64,000 nucleotides of DNA from Shewanella psychropiezotolerans (GCF_007197555.1 NZ_CP041614.1:4642001-4706000); one strand, 5' to 3'; positions 27,036-36,407 are shown, counted from the stretch's first letter. Notes: generated by a model from the letters alone, not told the origin. Numbers and translations: made by a program.

Positions 27036-27185
27036 CTAAAACAGAAAATAAACCATAGTGAGAGCCCGAATAAACAGGGCTTCAACCGGTTCAAAAATAA
27101 CGGCAAGCAGCAGAGTAACACTGACTCCCAGAATCATTCGGGTCGTGGTTTCTCTTTTAACTGGCTTACTATTTGATGGTGACAT
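27036..27185 (-). CDS. Small membrane protein, 49 residues
   Basis: A short frame from ATG 27185 to TAG 27036, preceded by AAAGGTAACCAGG. It starts MSPSNSKPVKRETTTRMILG and continues with a single hydrophobic helix (VSVTLLLAVIFEPVEALFIR then ALTMVYFLF). It fills the gap between the HlyD adaptor and the DUF2955 protein with operon-like spacing. It is in the position that small proteins such as AaeX occupy in aromatic-acid efflux operons, but I do not see a clear AaeX/DUF1656 match. Confidence 0.7.
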   Translation of the reverse strand: MSPSNSKPVKRETTTRMILGVSVTLLLAVIFEPVEALFIRALTMVYFLF

Positions 27186-27227
27186 CCTGGTTACCTTTTA
27201 CTCGTTTTAATCTAAGTTCAGACGTGA

Positions 27228-28295
27228 TCAATACACATAATGGAACAGACTCACCATGCGTATTAATAGCCCACCTAAAAAATTAAACACTAAATTATCT
27301 GTTTGATAGATAATAACAGTTGCACGAGAACCAACAAATAGGTTATCAGGAAGTTTAATGTCAGCGCTGAAGTTAACCCTGACTCTTTGGGCATCACGTA
27401 CCCAACGATTACTGGTCACAACCGATGACAATTGACCATTAGCCTTCTGCTGCGCCGACGCCACACCAAAATCACGACTGGACACAGCTAAACTCAGCAC
27501 CTCTCCGGGCAGTCCATCGAAGGCGACTTCGGCGCGCATGCCAGGTTGTAACATGGAGGTGGCCTTCTCTCTGAAATCGGCAGTGATCCACAAAGAGTCG
27601 GTAGGAATAAATGTCAGAAGAGGCTGATTAACACTGGCAAAACTACCTTTATGCAGCTGTAGATTTGTCACCACACCGTCACTCGGTGCTTTTATCTGTG
27701 TGTGCGAGAAGTCTAACTTGGCTTGTGCTAAACTCGTTTCGGCTGAATGTACTAAACTACTCTCCCCCTCACTATCACCAAGTTGAGTCTCAATTGCCCT
27801 GTACTGGGCCTTCGCTGCGACAAGATTCGCCGAGCTCTCATCTCTCTGTGTCCTGATCGAATCAAGCTTAGATTCAGAGACAGAACCTGAAGTCGACAAC
27901 TTAGATATTCTTTGAAACTCCCTTTTGGCATTGTCAGAAGCTGCTGTACTGGTTGTAATATTCGCTTTCGCCGCCGCGGCCTGAGCATACAGGGACGCTT
28001 CCCCCTCGATGGCCTGCTTTAAATTCAACTCGGCCATAGTAACCGCTAACCTAAACTTACGATCATCTATGCTAAATAACAGATCACCAGACTTAACCAA
28101 CTGATTATTGCTGAGGTTCACTTGGGTTATATAGCCCGACACTTCGGGGGCTAACTGCACGACAAAGCCTTGTACCCGACTCTCAGTCGTCATGGGCGCA
28201 TAGCGGTCGGCCATAACCAGATAGAGGCCAGTCACCACGAACATGATGATCAACACTGTCATCCAACGTCTGAATTTTTGCTCTGCGAGCTCCAT
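27228..28295 (-). CDS. HlyD/EmrA-type membrane fusion protein
   Basis: A 355-residue adaptor with one N-terminal transmembrane helix (about residues 12-30), a lipoyl half-motif VQLAPEVSGYITQVNLSNNQ followed by LVKSGDLLF, a long coiled coil (about residues 85-200), and the second half-motif IKAPSDGVVTNLQLHKGSFA. It links an inner-membrane exporter to the outer membrane. ATG 28295 is chosen because AAGGAG lies 6 bases upstream. First gene of the LysR-controlled exporter operon. Confidence 0.9.
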   Translation of the reverse strand: MELAEQKFRRWMTVLIIMFVVTGLYLVMADRYAPMTTESRVQGFVVQLAPEVSGYITQVNLSNNQLVKSGDLLFSIDDRKFRLAVTMAELNLKQAIEGEASLYAQAAAAKANITTSTAASDNAKREFQRISKLSTSGSVSESKLDSIRTQRDESSANLVAAKAQYRAIETQLGDSEGESSLVHSAETSLAQAKLDFSHTQIKAPSDGVVTNLQLHKGSFASVNQPLLTFIPTDSLWITADFREKATSMLQPGMRAEVAFDGLPGEVLSLAVSSRDFGVASAQQKANGQLSSVVTSNRWVRDAQRVRVNFSADIKLPDNLFVGSRATVIIYQTDNLVFNFLGGLLIRMVSLFHYVY

Positions 28296-28374
28296 TTTAT
28301 CTCCTTTCAATCTTAAGCAGAGTATTATATATCGCTATTTTTACTACAAATAGTCTGTATCATAGGCCATGTAC

Positions 28375-28390
28375 GTCCTATTAATAGGAC
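28375..28390. promoter_or_regulatory. Palindromic operator candidate
   Basis: GTCCTATTAATAGGAC is a perfect 16-bp palindrome in the 128-bp divergent spacer between the HlyD operon and the LysR gene, about 35 bases before the LysR start. Probably the regulator's binding site. Confidence 0.6.
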
Positions 28391-28423
28391 GGGATTATCA
28401 AGTAAAAGATCATGGAGTAGCAG

Positions 28424-29290
28424 ATGCCAAGCTTAGACGATATCAATTTGTTTGTTCAGACGGTACGACACCAAGGGATCAGTTCGGCTGCTAAGGCCAA
28501 TGGTTTACAGCGTTCTAAAGTCAGTCGGCGCTTACAAGAACTGGAAAAACAACTAGGCTACCAGCTACTTATCCGCACTACCCGCAACATAGAACTCACT
28601 GAACGTGGGCAATGGTTGTACGAACAGGTGAACGGCCCCCTCAACAGATTAAACGAAGCGGTTAATTTGATGCAGACAGAGCGAATGACACCACAGGGGA
28701 AAATGCGTCTGGCTATCCCGCCCGCCCTTGGAATGACAGAGATATTTTCTAACGTTATCGAAGATTATGTTAATCGATATCCTGATGTCAGATTAGAAGT
28801 AGAGCATCAGAAACAAGCTATAGACTTGAGAAGAACCGATACGGATCTACAGATTTTACCAAGTTATATAGACACACTGCACCATGACTATGTTCAACAG
28901 CACTTACTCTATTTGAGTTTTTGCATGGTCGCATCCGTAAGCTATCTCAGTCAGTTTGGTACCCCTAAGCAATTTTCTGACCTAGCGTCTCATCAACTGT
29001 TAGCCAGTCGCTATAGCAGGTCACTGTTACCTGAAGATGTCGAATATCACCTTTACAGCGATGATCTACAGCTTCTCATCAGGCTGGCAAAATCAGGTAA
29101 GGGCGTCGCCTTATTACCCAGATTACTGGTGGATAAATATCTTCAAGACGCCAGCTTGCATGAAATATTAGACCAACAGCGTTTTACCGAACTTAAACTC
29201 ACCTTGATCTATCCATCTCAACCTTATTTGCCCGAGAAAACCCGGGCCATGGTTCAGTTATTGAGGCTATCTTTCGGCCAAAATACATGA
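28424..29290 (+). CDS. LysR-family regulator of the adjacent exporter
   Basis: A 288-residue LTTR with N-terminal helix-turn-helix (VRHQGISSAAKANGLQRSKV, then SRRLQELEKQLGYQLL) and an effector domain. GGAG lies 6 bases before the ATG. Divergent from the HlyD/small protein/DUF2955 operon across a short spacer with a palindrome, which is the standard arrangement for an exporter and its inducer-sensing regulator. Confidence 0.9.
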   Translation: MPSLDDINLFVQTVRHQGISSAAKANGLQRSKVSRRLQELEKQLGYQLLIRTTRNIELTERGQWLYEQVNGPLNRLNEAVNLMQTERMTPQGKMRLAIPPALGMTEIFSNVIEDYVNRYPDVRLEVEHQKQAIDLRRTDTDLQILPSYIDTLHHDYVQQHLLYLSFCMVASVSYLSQFGTPKQFSDLASHQLLASRYSRSLLPEDVEYHLYSDDLQLLIRLAKSGKGVALLPRLLVDKYLQDASLHEILDQQRFTELKLTLIYPSQPYLPEKTRAMVQLLRLSFGQNT

Positions 29291-29378
29291 TGCCATAAAA
29301 AATGTAGAGGCTAGCTTGTGCTGCCATAGATAAATGAGTAAGAATGTGCACCACACATAATTCATAGCGAAGCTAAGC

Positions 29379-29858
29379 ATGACAAATAAGAAAATAGCCA
29401 TCTTCGTCGATGTACAGAATATCTATTACACCTGCCGTCAGGCCTATGGCCGCCAGTTTAACTATCGAAAGTTATGGCAACACATTGGCTACGAGGGCGA
29501 TATTGTCTCGGCCACGGCCTACGCCATTCATAAAGGCGATGATGGCCAGCTTAAATTTCAGGATGCACTCAAACACATAGGCTTCGATATTAAGCTAAAA
29601 CCATTTATTCAGCGCAGCGATGGTTCGGCAAAGGGTGATTGGGACGTGGGGATTGCCATCGATGTGATGGAAGCGGCTCCGGAAGTGGATACTATCATTC
29701 TGCTCTCCGGCGATGGTGATTTCGACTTACTCATGCTCAAGGTGTATCAAAAGTATGGCGTCGACACTCAAGTTTATGGTGTACCGACACTCACAGCTAA
29801 GTCTCTTATCGATTCGGCCTGTAAATTTGTTGAAATCGATGAGGCTTTATTGCTTTAA
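29379..29858 (+). CDS. NYN-domain (LabA/DUF88-like) putative RNase
   Basis: A 159-residue single-domain protein of the NYN family, PIN-like nucleases acting on RNA. The acidic active-site residues are visible in IFVDVQNIYY (D10, N13), KGDWDVGIAIDVM and LLSGDGDFD. The role in Shewanella is unknown. It is followed by a 300-base spacer that holds a candidate small RNA in the same direction. Confidence 0.85.
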   Translation: MTNKKIAIFVDVQNIYYTCRQAYGRQFNYRKLWQHIGYEGDIVSATAYAIHKGDDGQLKFQDALKHIGFDIKLKPFIQRSDGSAKGDWDVGIAIDVMEAAPEVDTIILLSGDGDFDLLMLKVYQKYGVDTQVYGVPTLTAKSLIDSACKFVEIDEALLL

Positions 29859-30000
29859 CATTCAAGAAAAAACGATTAAAAACAAAAGAAAATTAACAAT
29901 GAAAAACAATAGGTTAATCATTAGATATAATAATACCTCTACAGAAAACCTGAAAGATTGGATTTATTTATGATGTGTGGTGAACTTTCTTCGAGATAGT

Positions 30001-30191
30001 GACTCTGATTATATGTAGCAAGTTGAGTGTAACTTGTTTCATGTTTTCATCATGGTTCATCACCTCCCTTTTAGAGGGCTCAATGAGTTCTCAACTGAAA
30101 GGTAAGTTAATTTGCTAGCGCTTAGTGCTTACCAATTCAGAACTTATTCTATTAAGAATGTTTGGCACCTCATTGAGGTGCCATTTTTTTT
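30001..30191 (+). ncRNA. Candidate small RNA A
   Basis: This lies in the 348-base spacer after the NYN gene. It begins with the block GACTCTGATTATATG (30001-30015), has an unstructured middle with GTTTTCATCATGGTTCATCA followed by CCTCCCTTTTAGAG, and ends in a strong terminator (TGGCACCTCA / TTGAGGTGCCA, then eight T). The same ordered set of blocks occurs at 33196-33354 after another gene. In both, TGAACT lies exactly 20 bases before GACTCTG. The CACCTCCCTTTT segment is complementary to Shine-Dalgarno sequences, as in many trans-acting sRNAs. The 5' end is not defined; no known RNA family is recognised. Confidence 0.55.
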
Positions 30192-30206
30192 GCTTTCAAG
30201 CCCTGT

Positions 30207-31991
30207 TTACAAACCAATGCTCTTATCTAGCTGAACGACGATCGATGGATGATACCCCACTCTCGCCTGGCTATAGATCTGCTTAATTTCGCTCTCATAG
30301 CCGGCAACTTGCAACTCTGAGTAGAGTGGCCTAACAAACTTGCCCCGGCCTATTCGGATAAGGTAATCACTCAATGCGGGTAATACTGGATCGTAGTGAT
30401 TACGGATAGCCACCCTAAACCAATCACAAGCAATTTCTGCGTTAGTCGATTGAGTCAGGTTAAAGCATCCATCTAACTCCATCAGCTGCTCTTGACTAAG
30501 CACCTCAGGCAGTGAACTTAAAAAGTACTGCCAATGATGGACTCGCCAACTATCTGTCAATAACGAGCTTGCTTGTGTACCAGCCAACCAAGTCTCTATG
30601 GCTGCTTCGACTTTATCTAAACTGTCTGATACCGGCGGAGTAAACCAGTCAGGCATGCCACAGCCATAGATCCACTCCAGCAACTCAGCCTCGCTGAGCT
30701 TGTCTGCATGCTCAATCAGCAAGGTCTGCTTGGCATACTCGATAAACGTTTCTGTGGTTATCGCCTCGAATGCAAAGTGCTGCACATAGGTATAGAGAAA
30801 TTTATCGAATGCCTCACGACCCAAACGACGCTCCAAATCATGGACAAACATAGACGCCTTATCATAGGTGAAACGATTAAAAGCCTCATTGGGATCTTGA
30901 GTCTGTACATTGGCAGGTAAATGCTGTTCGGCGAGTTCTGTGGTTGCCAGCTCCTCCTTCAAGCGGCCATATTCCAATACCACTTCCAACTCGGCTTGCT
31001 CTTTACCAAACACAGCCTCGACGATGCGATTGGTAAAATAGGTGGTAAATCCCTCATTGAGCCAAAGATCTCGCCAAGTGGCATTACTGACCAGGTTTCC
31101 AGTCCAGGAGTGAGCCAACTCATGGGCCACGGTAGACACCAGACTCTTGTCTCCAGCGATCAGGGTCGGCGTAATAAATGCCAATCGAGGGTTTTCCATG
31201 CCACCAAAGGGGAAACTAGGCGGCAAGACTATCATGTCATAACGCCCCCAGGGATAAGGCCCCAGCAGAGACTCGGCGATTTCTACCATCTGCTCGGTAT
31301 CTTCAAACTCTTTGACCGCCGCATCTAACACTTCGGGCTCAGCATAGACGCCGGTGCGGTCGCCTATTTTACCGAAGGCGAGATCTCCCACCGCGATGGC
31401 CAACAGATGAGTCGGCATGGATTTCTCCATTGAGAAAGAGAATTCTCCATCCAAACTCGCCGTCGCATCATTCATGGCGCTCATCACAGCCCGCATGCCA
31501 ACAGGCACCTTAACTATTGCCTCGAACGTGATGCGGGCCTTAGGGCTATCTTGCAATGGGATCCAGCTTCTGGCATTAACGGGCTGAGATTGGCTGAATA
31601 GAAATGGCAGAGTCTTACCACTGGTTTGCTCAGGAGTTAACCATTGCAGACCTTGGGCATTGGTTGAGGTCTGATAATACAGCTTCACACTTAGAGTCTG
31701 ACTCAGCAGAGAGATATTAAGTCTCTCGCCTAAGATAGAATCGTGTTTATCAATAGTAAATGTTAAGACATCACCCTTATCATCTCGTACATCCAGTATG
31801 GTGAGTTCGCGAAGATCTAACCATAAATGACGACAACTGGCATCGATATAATCCAGCGTTAACTCGGCAACACCTGTTAACTGTTTAGCTTCAAAATCGA
31901 CATCGAGATCTAATGCTAAATGCTTGACTCTAATTTCATCGACATTAGCAAATGAATGATAGTCACGATTATTATCCCATTGATTTGACAC
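30207..31991 (-). CDS. M1-family aminopeptidase (leukotriene A4 hydrolase type)
   Basis: A 594-residue zinc aminopeptidase. Visible: substrate-binding GGMENPRL, zinc site VAHELAHSWTGNLVSNATWR (HExxH) with the distal Glu in LWLNEGFTTYF, and a C-terminal helical LTA4-hydrolase-type domain. No signal peptide, so probably cytoplasmic, degrading peptides. Length agrees with the LTA4H-like bacterial subfamily rather than the longer PepN. Confidence 0.92.
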   Translation of the reverse strand: MSNQWDNNRDYHSFANVDEIRVKHLALDLDVDFEAKQLTGVAELTLDYIDASCRHLWLDLRELTILDVRDDKGDVLTFTIDKHDSILGERLNISLLSQTLSVKLYYQTSTNAQGLQWLTPEQTSGKTLPFLFSQSQPVNARSWIPLQDSPKARITFEAIVKVPVGMRAVMSAMNDATASLDGEFSFSMEKSMPTHLLAIAVGDLAFGKIGDRTGVYAEPEVLDAAVKEFEDTEQMVEIAESLLGPYPWGRYDMIVLPPSFPFGGMENPRLAFITPTLIAGDKSLVSTVAHELAHSWTGNLVSNATWRDLWLNEGFTTYFTNRIVEAVFGKEQAELEVVLEYGRLKEELATTELAEQHLPANVQTQDPNEAFNRFTYDKASMFVHDLERRLGREAFDKFLYTYVQHFAFEAITTETFIEYAKQTLLIEHADKLSEAELLEWIYGCGMPDWFTPPVSDSLDKVEAAIETWLAGTQASSLLTDSWRVHHWQYFLSSLPEVLSQEQLMELDGCFNLTQSTNAEIACDWFRVAIRNHYDPVLPALSDYLIRIGRGKFVRPLYSELQVAGYESEIKQIYSQARVGYHPSIVVQLDKSIGL

Positions 31992-32218
31992 TACACTTTC
32001 CTTTTTAGCAATTACGAATTAACTTGAAATCTCAAATATAAATAGCCCGACACATGTACATAAAGTTTAACTGGCGTTGCCGTCGATAACACATACCACG
32101 AATATTAATGATTATCTTAACCACAGCCGGTGAACATGTCATTGCAATTGACTTCATTTAACTTAGATGAAACACTTGAGAATATTGTATACAAAAAGAC
32201 ATTTCGAGGGAACACGCC

Positions 32219-33109
32219 GTGCAAACGTTTAAACTTTTATCATTAACGGGTCTGCTTAGCCTAAGTGCCTGCCATTCATCGGTTCAAGAAGATCCAACGA
32301 GTTTAGCCGCGGTCTTATCTCAGAATCATGCCTGTAGTGACACCATAGTCATACGTTCACAAGCCCTAACAGAAGAGCAGATAGCCGAGGCTTGTGCGCT
32401 AATGGGCAAACAAGAAGCTAAATTTCATCAGCTATTTGGTACCCAAGGTAAGCCTGTCGCCAACGACAACAACATGAGTATGCGAGCCAACGTCTATCAT
32501 TCTCGCGAAGATTACACTCAGTATGTAACCACTCACTTCGATGTACCCAGCGACAATGGCGGCATGTTCCTCGAAGGATTACCGGGCCAAACTGACAATC
32601 AAGCAGAATTTGTCGCCTATGAGAAGAAGGGGCAGATTTGGAACTTAGCCCATGAATATGTGCATTATTTGGATGGCCACTTTAACTTATACGGTGATTT
32701 TTGTGCCTCACTGCACGACTCCCACAGTGCTCCTGAATACTGCCCTAAACCTGCACCACTTTTACCCTACTTGATCTGGTGGAGCGAAGGATTAGGTGAA
32801 TATGTCTCCCGAGGAGACGATAATCAAGCCGCCATCGACTTGGCTAAAAAATCCCTTTCAGACAATAGCAACTTCCCATTAAGTGAGCTATTTAATACCG
32901 GCTACGAGAAAAATGGCGGCACCGACAGAGTCTATCGTTGGGGATATTTATCGGTTCGCTTCATGATGGAAAACCACAAAGATAAGATCGATAATATGCT
33001 CATATTCACCCGCAAGGGAGACTACCCAAGGTACCAGGCTTTAGTTAAGCAATGGGGCACAAGCATGGATGATGAATTTAAGATCTGGCTGGTTAAACTC
33101 ACCAGTTAA
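32219..33109 (+). CDS. Collagenase-like (M9-related) metallopeptidase lipoprotein
   Basis: A 296-residue lipoprotein (lipobox LSLSAC, Cys at about residue 18) whose core resembles the catalytic module of Vibrio-type collagenases: LAHEYVHYLDGHFNLYG (HExxH zinc site) followed by WWSEGLGEYVSRG, where the Glu is the third ligand. It lacks the large N-terminal activator and C-terminal accessory domains of true collagenases, so it may be a minimal surface peptidase. The start is GTG 32219 with GAGGGA upstream. A candidate sRNA follows. Confidence 0.8.
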   Translation: MQTFKLLSLTGLLSLSACHSSVQEDPTSLAAVLSQNHACSDTIVIRSQALTEEQIAEACALMGKQEAKFHQLFGTQGKPVANDNNMSMRANVYHSREDYTQYVTTHFDVPSDNGGMFLEGLPGQTDNQAEFVAYEKKGQIWNLAHEYVHYLDGHFNLYGDFCASLHDSHSAPEYCPKPAPLLPYLIWWSEGLGEYVSRGDDNQAAIDLAKKSLSDNSNFPLSELFNTGYEKNGGTDRVYRWGYLSVRFMMENHKDKIDNMLIFTRKGDYPRYQALVKQWGTSMDDEFKIWLVKLTS

Positions 33110-33195
33110 TCTTGCCCGTTTTAAAAGTTAGAGAAAGTTGCTGGTAAATATTTTATCGTTATTTCCAATAAAATATGAACTATCCGGATAAATGG

Positions 33196-33354
33196 GACTC
33201 TGATTATATGAACCGAATTTTTGGCTTCTGTTTAACGTTAGATTGAAGTCGTTTTCATTGTTCATCATCACTCCCTTTTAGATAGTTTCTAGCGCGACTG
33301 TCACCCTATTCCAAGCTTGGAACATGTAGCGACCTGATTAGGTCGCTTTTTTTT
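33196..33354 (+). ncRNA. Candidate small RNA B, paralogue of A
   Basis: Shares with candidate A: TGAACT at the same distance (33176), GACTCTGATTATATG (33196-33210), GTTTTCAT, then TTCATCATCACTCCCTTTTA, then CTAGCGC-like bases, and a terminator of AGCGACCT / AGGTCGCT with eight T. It also has an extra hairpin, TTCCAAGCTTGGAA (33310-33323). Sequence between blocks is not conserved and no shared reading frame was found on either strand, which favours RNA over a peptide. The rest of the spacer, 33355-33439, has a 14-bp palindrome (33401-33414) and no gene. Confidence 0.55.
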
Positions 33355-33439
33355 GCCTAAATTTTAAATGAAGCGGTAAGGATAAGAAGAGGCTAATCCT
33401 AGTTCCTAGGAACTGGTATTAAAACCAAGATCAAAAAAG

Positions 33440-33452
33440 GCCTCAGATGAGG
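33440..33452. repeat. Left 13-bp direct repeat of the island
   Basis: GCCTCAGATGAGG preceded by AAAAAAG. It is half of the reconstructed terminator; the homology to topB begins just to its right. Confidence 0.65.
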
Positions 33453-35106
33453 GCTATGGCAATGTACTCAATGTAGGCCGAGTGCAAACGCGGTATTGGG
33501 ACTGATTAACACTCGAACACTGGCGAATCTCAACCACTGCGAGAGCTTCTACTACGTACTTTCTGGTGCCTTCTCTTTTTCAAAAGGTAATATTAATGCC
33601 AAACATGTTCCTGGAAAGGATGACAACACGGATGAGAAAAATCGTCTAACCAGTGAGCCTGATGCGCTCATGATACAAGAGCAGTGCCTCAACCAACCGG
33701 CGAGTATCACTGGCATCAACACTAAGGCGGAAAACAAGGCCGCGCCGTTGCCGTTTAACTTGTCGACCTTGCAACAAACGTGCGCCAAACAACATGGTTA
33801 CAGTGCCGATGACCCCCTCAAGCTGGTACAAAGCCTGTATGAGACCCACAAGCTATTAACCTACCCACGCTCAGATTGCCGTTATTTGTCTGATGAACAC
33901 TATGCGGGGGCCAGTAAGGTACTGACTGCAATAGCGGGTACAGCACCAGGACTGAATGCAGCCATCGAGGGCGGCAATCCTCAATTGAAGCACAAAGCCT
34001 TTAACGGCAGTAAAATCACCGCGCACCATGCGATTATCCCCACTGAAAAAAGTGGGGCAAGCATCACCTTGAGCCCTAAAGAGCGCACGGTATATGAGTT
34101 AGTCGCAAAAAGCTTTGTAGCCCTGTTTTATCCAGCCAGTGTGCGAGATAAGACCCGTTTGAAGATTGATTGCCAAGGGCGTGTCTTTGTTGCCACCCAA
34201 AGCAATATGACCGCGCAAGGCTGGGAAGTGCTGTATCGAGGTGAAATAGAGGAGGAACGCGAGAGCAAGCAAGAGCTGGACTTAAGGGAAGTGAGCAAAG
34301 ACACCGGCACTAACCAATCACTTGATATCGATAAGAAGAAAACCACACCACCGAAATACTTTGTCGAATCAAGCTTACTGGCCGCGATGACCCGGGCAGC
34401 CAAATTCATAGAAGACCCAACGCTTCGCGCGGCCTTGGAAGCTAAGGACAAAGATAATGCGTCTGAGTCTGGCTCTATCGGAACAGAAGCCACCCGGGCG
34501 GCTATTTTGAAGAAGTTGGCCAACAATCCTTTAATCACCCTTAGCACTGAGAAAGGCTATAAGGAGAAGGTGTGGAAAACCACCGAGCAAGGGCAAGAGT
34601 TCTGCGCCTTGCTGCCTAAAGAGATTGTGGCGCCGGATACCTCGGCACTGTGGGCACAGAAACAGCAAGCTATCAGAGCCGGAGAGTCCACCGTTGAGGC
34701 ATTTGTCAGTGATTTAGATGATTACCTGGCACTGCGTATTTCTGATGTAAAAACCAACGGCGTGCCCATCACCATCAAAAACAAAATCAGTTGCCCTAAG
34801 TGCCAAGTGGGGGCGCTGGTGAAGCGTAAAGGAAAGCATGGCCCGTTTTGGGCCTGTAATCGTTACCCTGAATGTAAGAGCCATTACCCTGATGATAACG
34901 GCAAGCCTAACCTTGAAGATAAAAATAAATCCACGCTGGCCATCTCAGAGACCGAGTTTTGCAAGCAATGCGGCAAGCCCCTTATCAGACGCCCAGCGAA
35001 AAAAGCAGGGGTATTTTGGTGGGGCTGTTCGGGCTACCCAAAGTGTACCATTCGATTTTTTGACCAAAACGGCAAGCCGGACAGAGATAAAGGCGAAATG
35101 CGATAG
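33443..35106 (+). pseudogene. topB: Topoisomerase III (topB), N-terminally truncated and frameshifted
   Basis: The frame SDEGYGNVLNVGRVQT (33443-33490) matches the type IA topoisomerase motif VLSVGRVQTP, then breaks; the sequence resumes one frame over as LGLINTRTLANLN and continues to 35106. Adding one C at 33491 gives QTPVLGLI. The catalytic Tyr is present in LLTYPRSDCRYL, as are two C-terminal zinc ribbons (CPKCQVGAL...CNRYPEC and CKQCGKPL...CSGYPKC). The Toprim N-terminus (about 180 residues) is missing, the cut coinciding with the island edge. Zinc-ribbon TopB of this kind is typical of conjugative elements. The remnant cannot be an active topoisomerase. Confidence 0.8.
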
Positions 35107-35201
35107 CCCCAAACTTGACTAATCCCTTGCTAGCTACGAGTATACGCCCAGCCAAGTAGGGATACAGACGGAACAATAATAAGGCTTTTACCCTTTCAAT
35201 C

Positions 35202-35225
35202 CCGCTAAGTAAGGCGGTTTTTTTT
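35202..35225 (+). terminator. Terminator after topB remnant
   Basis: CCGC / GCGG short stem followed by eight T. Confidence 0.6.
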
Positions 35226-35278
35226 GTTGATGACCATTCAATATCAACCCACTTTTTCCTTTTAAAGAGACTGAAATA

Positions 35279-35671
35279 ATGAGCGATTTTTTAGAGATTT
35301 TAACCCATGGCCGTAAATTCAAGGCAGCAGTCAAAGACCTGCCGTTTGATGAGCTAAAGGTCTTCGCCGGCAAGCTTGAACAATTGATTGCCACAAGAGA
35401 GGCCCAAGCGGAAGCTGAGCTTGCTGAAAATGCAGAGCGTAATGCTCAAATTGATGCCATCAGAAAGCAGATGGCCGAACTCGGGCTGAGCTTGGATGAC
35501 GTGGGAGAGGCACCAAAGGCCCCCAAGAAAAAACGCGAACCCCGCCCTGCGAAGTACAGTATTGAAGTCAATGGCGAAACCATCAGCTGGACAGGACAAG
35601 GCCGGATGCCAACCGTGTTTAAAAAAGAACTCGATGAAGGCTTTGAGCTTAAGGGTTTCCTCATCTCATAA
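35279..35671 (+). CDS. H-NS-family DNA-binding protein
   Basis: A 130-residue protein with an N-terminal coiled-coil oligomerisation region (about residues 20-70), a basic Pro-rich linker (KAPKKKREPRP) and the H-NS C-terminal DNA-binding fold WTGQGRMPTVFKKEL. H-NS paralogues on mobile elements usually silence the element's own AT-rich genes. It follows the topB remnant and its terminator and is probably transcribed separately. Confidence 0.88.
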   Translation: MSDFLEILTHGRKFKAAVKDLPFDELKVFAGKLEQLIATREAQAEAELAENAERNAQIDAIRKQMAELGLSLDDVGEAPKAPKKKREPRPAKYSIEVNGETISWTGQGRMPTVFKKELDEGFELKGFLIS

Positions 35672-35876
35672 AACGTTTTCATGCCAGTTTTATGAAGATT
35701 TGATGAAGTTACCCACAGATTTAGTGGATAACCTTTGTACAAGTCAAACCTGTGCAAGTAAGAGATTTTGTCAAGGTTATGAGAGGATAAGCTCAATATT
35801 TTAGAGCGCTATTCTCGTGTAAATAAAAGATAACCCAGGCTTATACCAGAGCATTCCGACACTGACAAAGCAGTCA

Positions 35877-35909
35877 TCACATCCAGCCTTGCTGGATGTG
35901 ATTTTTTTT
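35877..35909 (+). terminator. Terminator downstream of the H-NS-like gene
   Basis: TCACATCCAGC / GCTGGATGTGA, a perfect 11-bp stem with CTT loop, then eight T. About 200 bases after the H-NS stop codon. Confidence 0.85.
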
Positions 35910-35978
35910 GCTTTTTTTCCTGAAAACGACTTTTTGTTATCGAATTAGCACTCGTGCAGCGCTTCAAATGACACCAAC

Positions 35979-36001
35979 GAATAGTTACATTGTAATTATT
36001 C
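35979..36001. promoter_or_regulatory. GTTACANTGTAAC operator, copy 1
   Basis: GTTACATTGTAAT (35984-35996) in an almost perfect 23-bp palindrome with GAATA / TATTC outer arms. It touches the stop codon of the gene at 35996. Three more copies lie at 36413-36571. Confidence 0.6.
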
Positions 36002-36394
36002 GTTCTTTTCAAATTCACTTAAATCCGCATTCAATATCAAATAATCAATGATTTCAATTTTTGTTTTACCTGATTTGAAGATCATTAGACTTAATTTGCG
36101 TCGGCTCGCATCAGTGATTTCAACTTGTAGCAGCTCTTTACCATTGCGCTTCTTGTGAACCCGTAACGTCGTGACCAACTTCTTGAGACCCTGCTCAGAT
36201 AAATGAACGCTGATGTAATGTTCCAAATCTGCATCTCGGAGAACCAAGTCGCCTAATTTATCCCAAGCACGCAAAGCCACATCAGAGTTAAGGAAGTTCT
36301 TTCCAGTGCTAAAGTTTATTTTGCTCATCTGATTTTTAAGCCAAATTTGCTGAACCATGTGCTCAGTTTTCAGTAATTCTGCTTTTTTCATCAT
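35996..36394 (-). CDS. Hypothetical protein of the operator cluster
   Basis: A 132-residue basic protein with no recognised family. It has a rather hydrophilic N-terminal half and a C-terminal half with regular beta/alpha character (KELLQVEITDASRRKLSLMI, then FKSGKTKIEIIDYLIL). Its promoter region carries two copies of the GTTACANTGTAAC dyad and its stop codon overlaps another. It could be the protein that binds these sites, or simply be regulated by them. Codon use and AT-richness fit accessory DNA. Confidence 0.55.
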   Translation of the reverse strand: MMKKAELLKTEHMVQQIWLKNQMSKINFSTGKNFLNSDVALRAWDKLGDLVLRDADLEHYISVHLSEQGLKKLVTTLRVHKKRNGKELLQVEITDASRRKLSLMIFKSGKTKIEIIDYLILNADLSEFEKNE

Positions 36395-36407
36395 TCCGCC
36401 TTCGAAC

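Noticed and set aside
29713..29973. Plus-strand 86-codon frame overlapping the NYN gene end
   Set aside because: Mostly an alternative frame of the NYN gene; basic, low-complexity translation and no ribosome-binding site.
33179..33300. Short minus-strand peptide frames behind AAAAGGGAG in the two sRNA-like regions
   Set aside because: The reverse complement looks like a ribosome-binding site plus ATG in both copies, but the two frames do not encode similar peptides and the terminators are oriented for the plus strand.
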